From positions 1 to 5,771 of the forward strand of contig JAGAWH010000109.1 in the NCBI GenBank assembly GCA_017941505.1: a stretch of DNA of 5,771 nt. The letters are read 5' to 3'. The stretch comes from Faecalicoccus sp. (lineage in GTDB: Bacteria; Bacillota_I; Bacilli_A; Erysipelotrichales; Erysipelotrichaceae). Made by a program: the position numbers and the translations under genes. Of the stretch, positions 5,588-5,771 are shown one piece after another. Position 1 is the first letter of the stretch, and the number at the start of each line of letters is the position of its first letter. A model generated the notes under the pieces. That model was given only the letters and a program-made list of their open reading frames with translations, was not told where the DNA came from and searched no databases.

Positions 5588-5616
5588 ATAATATCATGAT
5601 TCTATTCTCTATTCAA
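5588..5616 (-). promoter_or_regulatory. Promoter of the antitoxin RNA
   Basis: On the minus strand TTGAAT (5611-5616), exactly 17 bases, then TATTAT (5588-5593), preceded by TG one base away (extended -10). It is the best promoter in the window and fires towards the toxin gene, with initiation expected near 5581. A strong antitoxin promoter facing a weaker toxin promoter is usual in type I loci. Confidence 0.8.
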
Positions 5617-5636
5617 TCACGATAGAATTTCAAATA

Positions 5637-5704
5637 GGGTAGAGGGAAAATAATAATTTTCACCCCTCCCATTGCACCGTACGTACGGGTCTCGTATACG
5701 GCGC
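5637..5704 (-). ncRNA. Group II intron domains V and VI
   Basis: Domain V (5674-5704, 31 bases) pairs GCGCCGTA with TACGGTGC, has the canonical two-base CG bulge on the 3' side, then pairs TACG with CGTA around an AGACC loop. The catalytic triad is CGC rather than AGC. Three bases (AAT) link to domain VI (5637-5670). Domain VI has GGG/CCC at its base, then AGGGG against CCTCT, then GAAAAT/ATTTTC with a TATT loop. An adenosine (opposite T5640) is unpaired above the basal CCC and is the likely branch point, six bases before the predicted junction. Confidence 0.85.
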
Positions 5705-5719
5705 TACATTTGTATTGAA

Positions 5720-5771
5720 TCACGAATAACTCAGATAGTATTCCAAAGGATTGACCAAGCCTGGTCGGTCC
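5720..5771 (-). CDS. C-terminal end of a probable group II intron reverse transcriptase/maturase (partial)
   Basis: The minus strand from the window edge reads DRPGLVNPLEYYLSYS and then TGA, followed 15 bases later by domain V. The 5' part of the gene lies beyond the window. Only 16 residues are visible, too few to identify the protein by itself. The assignment rests on place: bacterial intron-encoded proteins end in domain IV, just before domain V. The end resembles, in my recollection, maturase C-termini of the type that stop in a YYL-like motif. Whether the protein is intact is unknown. Confidence 0.55.
   Translation of the reverse strand, partial: DRPGLVNPLEYYLSYS

Larger units (their letters stand above)
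5634..5771 (-). mobile_element. 3' end of a group II intron, probably class C (incomplete at the window edge)
   Basis: Read on the minus strand, the element enters from the right edge with the last codons of a probable maturase (stop at 5720-5722). It continues with a domain V hairpin (5674-5704) and a domain VI hairpin (5637-5670), and ends near CCCTAT at 5634. The CGC triad in domain V marks bacterial class C introns, as in the Oceanobacillus iheyensis intron, whose domain V is very similar. These retroelements splice as RNA and usually insert just after terminator hairpins. Domains I-IV and the 5' exon lie outside, so activity cannot be judged. Confidence 0.8.

Noticed and set aside
5674..5704. 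The GTACGTAC-rich hairpin as a plain terminator or transposon end
   Set aside because: Its bulge, triad and linkage to a domain VI hairpin with a bulged A fit intron domain V specifically, and no T-run follows.

Overview
The window looks like a low- to mid-GC Firmicutes chromosome, most likely from the Erysipelotrichia or a relative of the Mollicutes. The evidence is AAGGAGG-type ribosome binding sites, A+T-rich intergenic DNA, TGA used as a stop, and the gene order DUF3196-like, tig, lon, which I recall from Mycoplasma (MG237-MG238-MG239). The lineage is inferred from these features, not from a database search.

Left and centre (1-5083), all on the minus strand and read from right to left: a DUF3196-like gene, tig (trigger factor), lon (ATP-dependent protease La) and engB (YsxC/YihA GTPase of 50S ribosome assembly). 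The first two overlap by 11 bases and lon/engB are one base apart, so both pairs are probably translationally coupled. A strong hairpin terminator or attenuator lies between tig and lon, and a textbook terminator closes the cluster after engB. The genes form a protein-biogenesis and quality-control set: ribosome assembly, nascent-chain folding and degradation of misfolded protein. No clpX lies between tig and lon, unlike Bacillus subtilis. The DUF3196-like gene has a good promoter whose -10 lies only 4 bases before the ATG, so its mRNA may be leaderless.

Right-hand accessory part (5084-5771): on the plus strand is a 45-residue membrane peptide gene (5391-5528) with a heavily structured leader. 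On the minus strand a consensus-like extended -10 promoter (5588-5616) should drive a short antisense RNA (about 5581 to 5502). That RNA overlaps the 3' end of the peptide gene and terminates at a hairpin inside it. The layout matches a type I toxin-antitoxin locus of the Fst/par, TxpA or holin-like-toxin kind. The Shine-Dalgarno is locked in a GAGA-capped hairpin. An imperfect inverted repeat can join the mRNA's 5' and 3' ends. A direct repeat could let the antisense RNA also pair with the leader.

Just beyond, on the minus strand, lies the 3' end of a group II intron, apparently of bacterial class C: the last codons of a probable maturase, a domain V hairpin with a CGC triad, and a domain VI hairpin with a bulged adenosine. 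Its predicted 3' splice junction is 17 bases upstream of the antitoxin promoter. The rest of the intron lies beyond the window.
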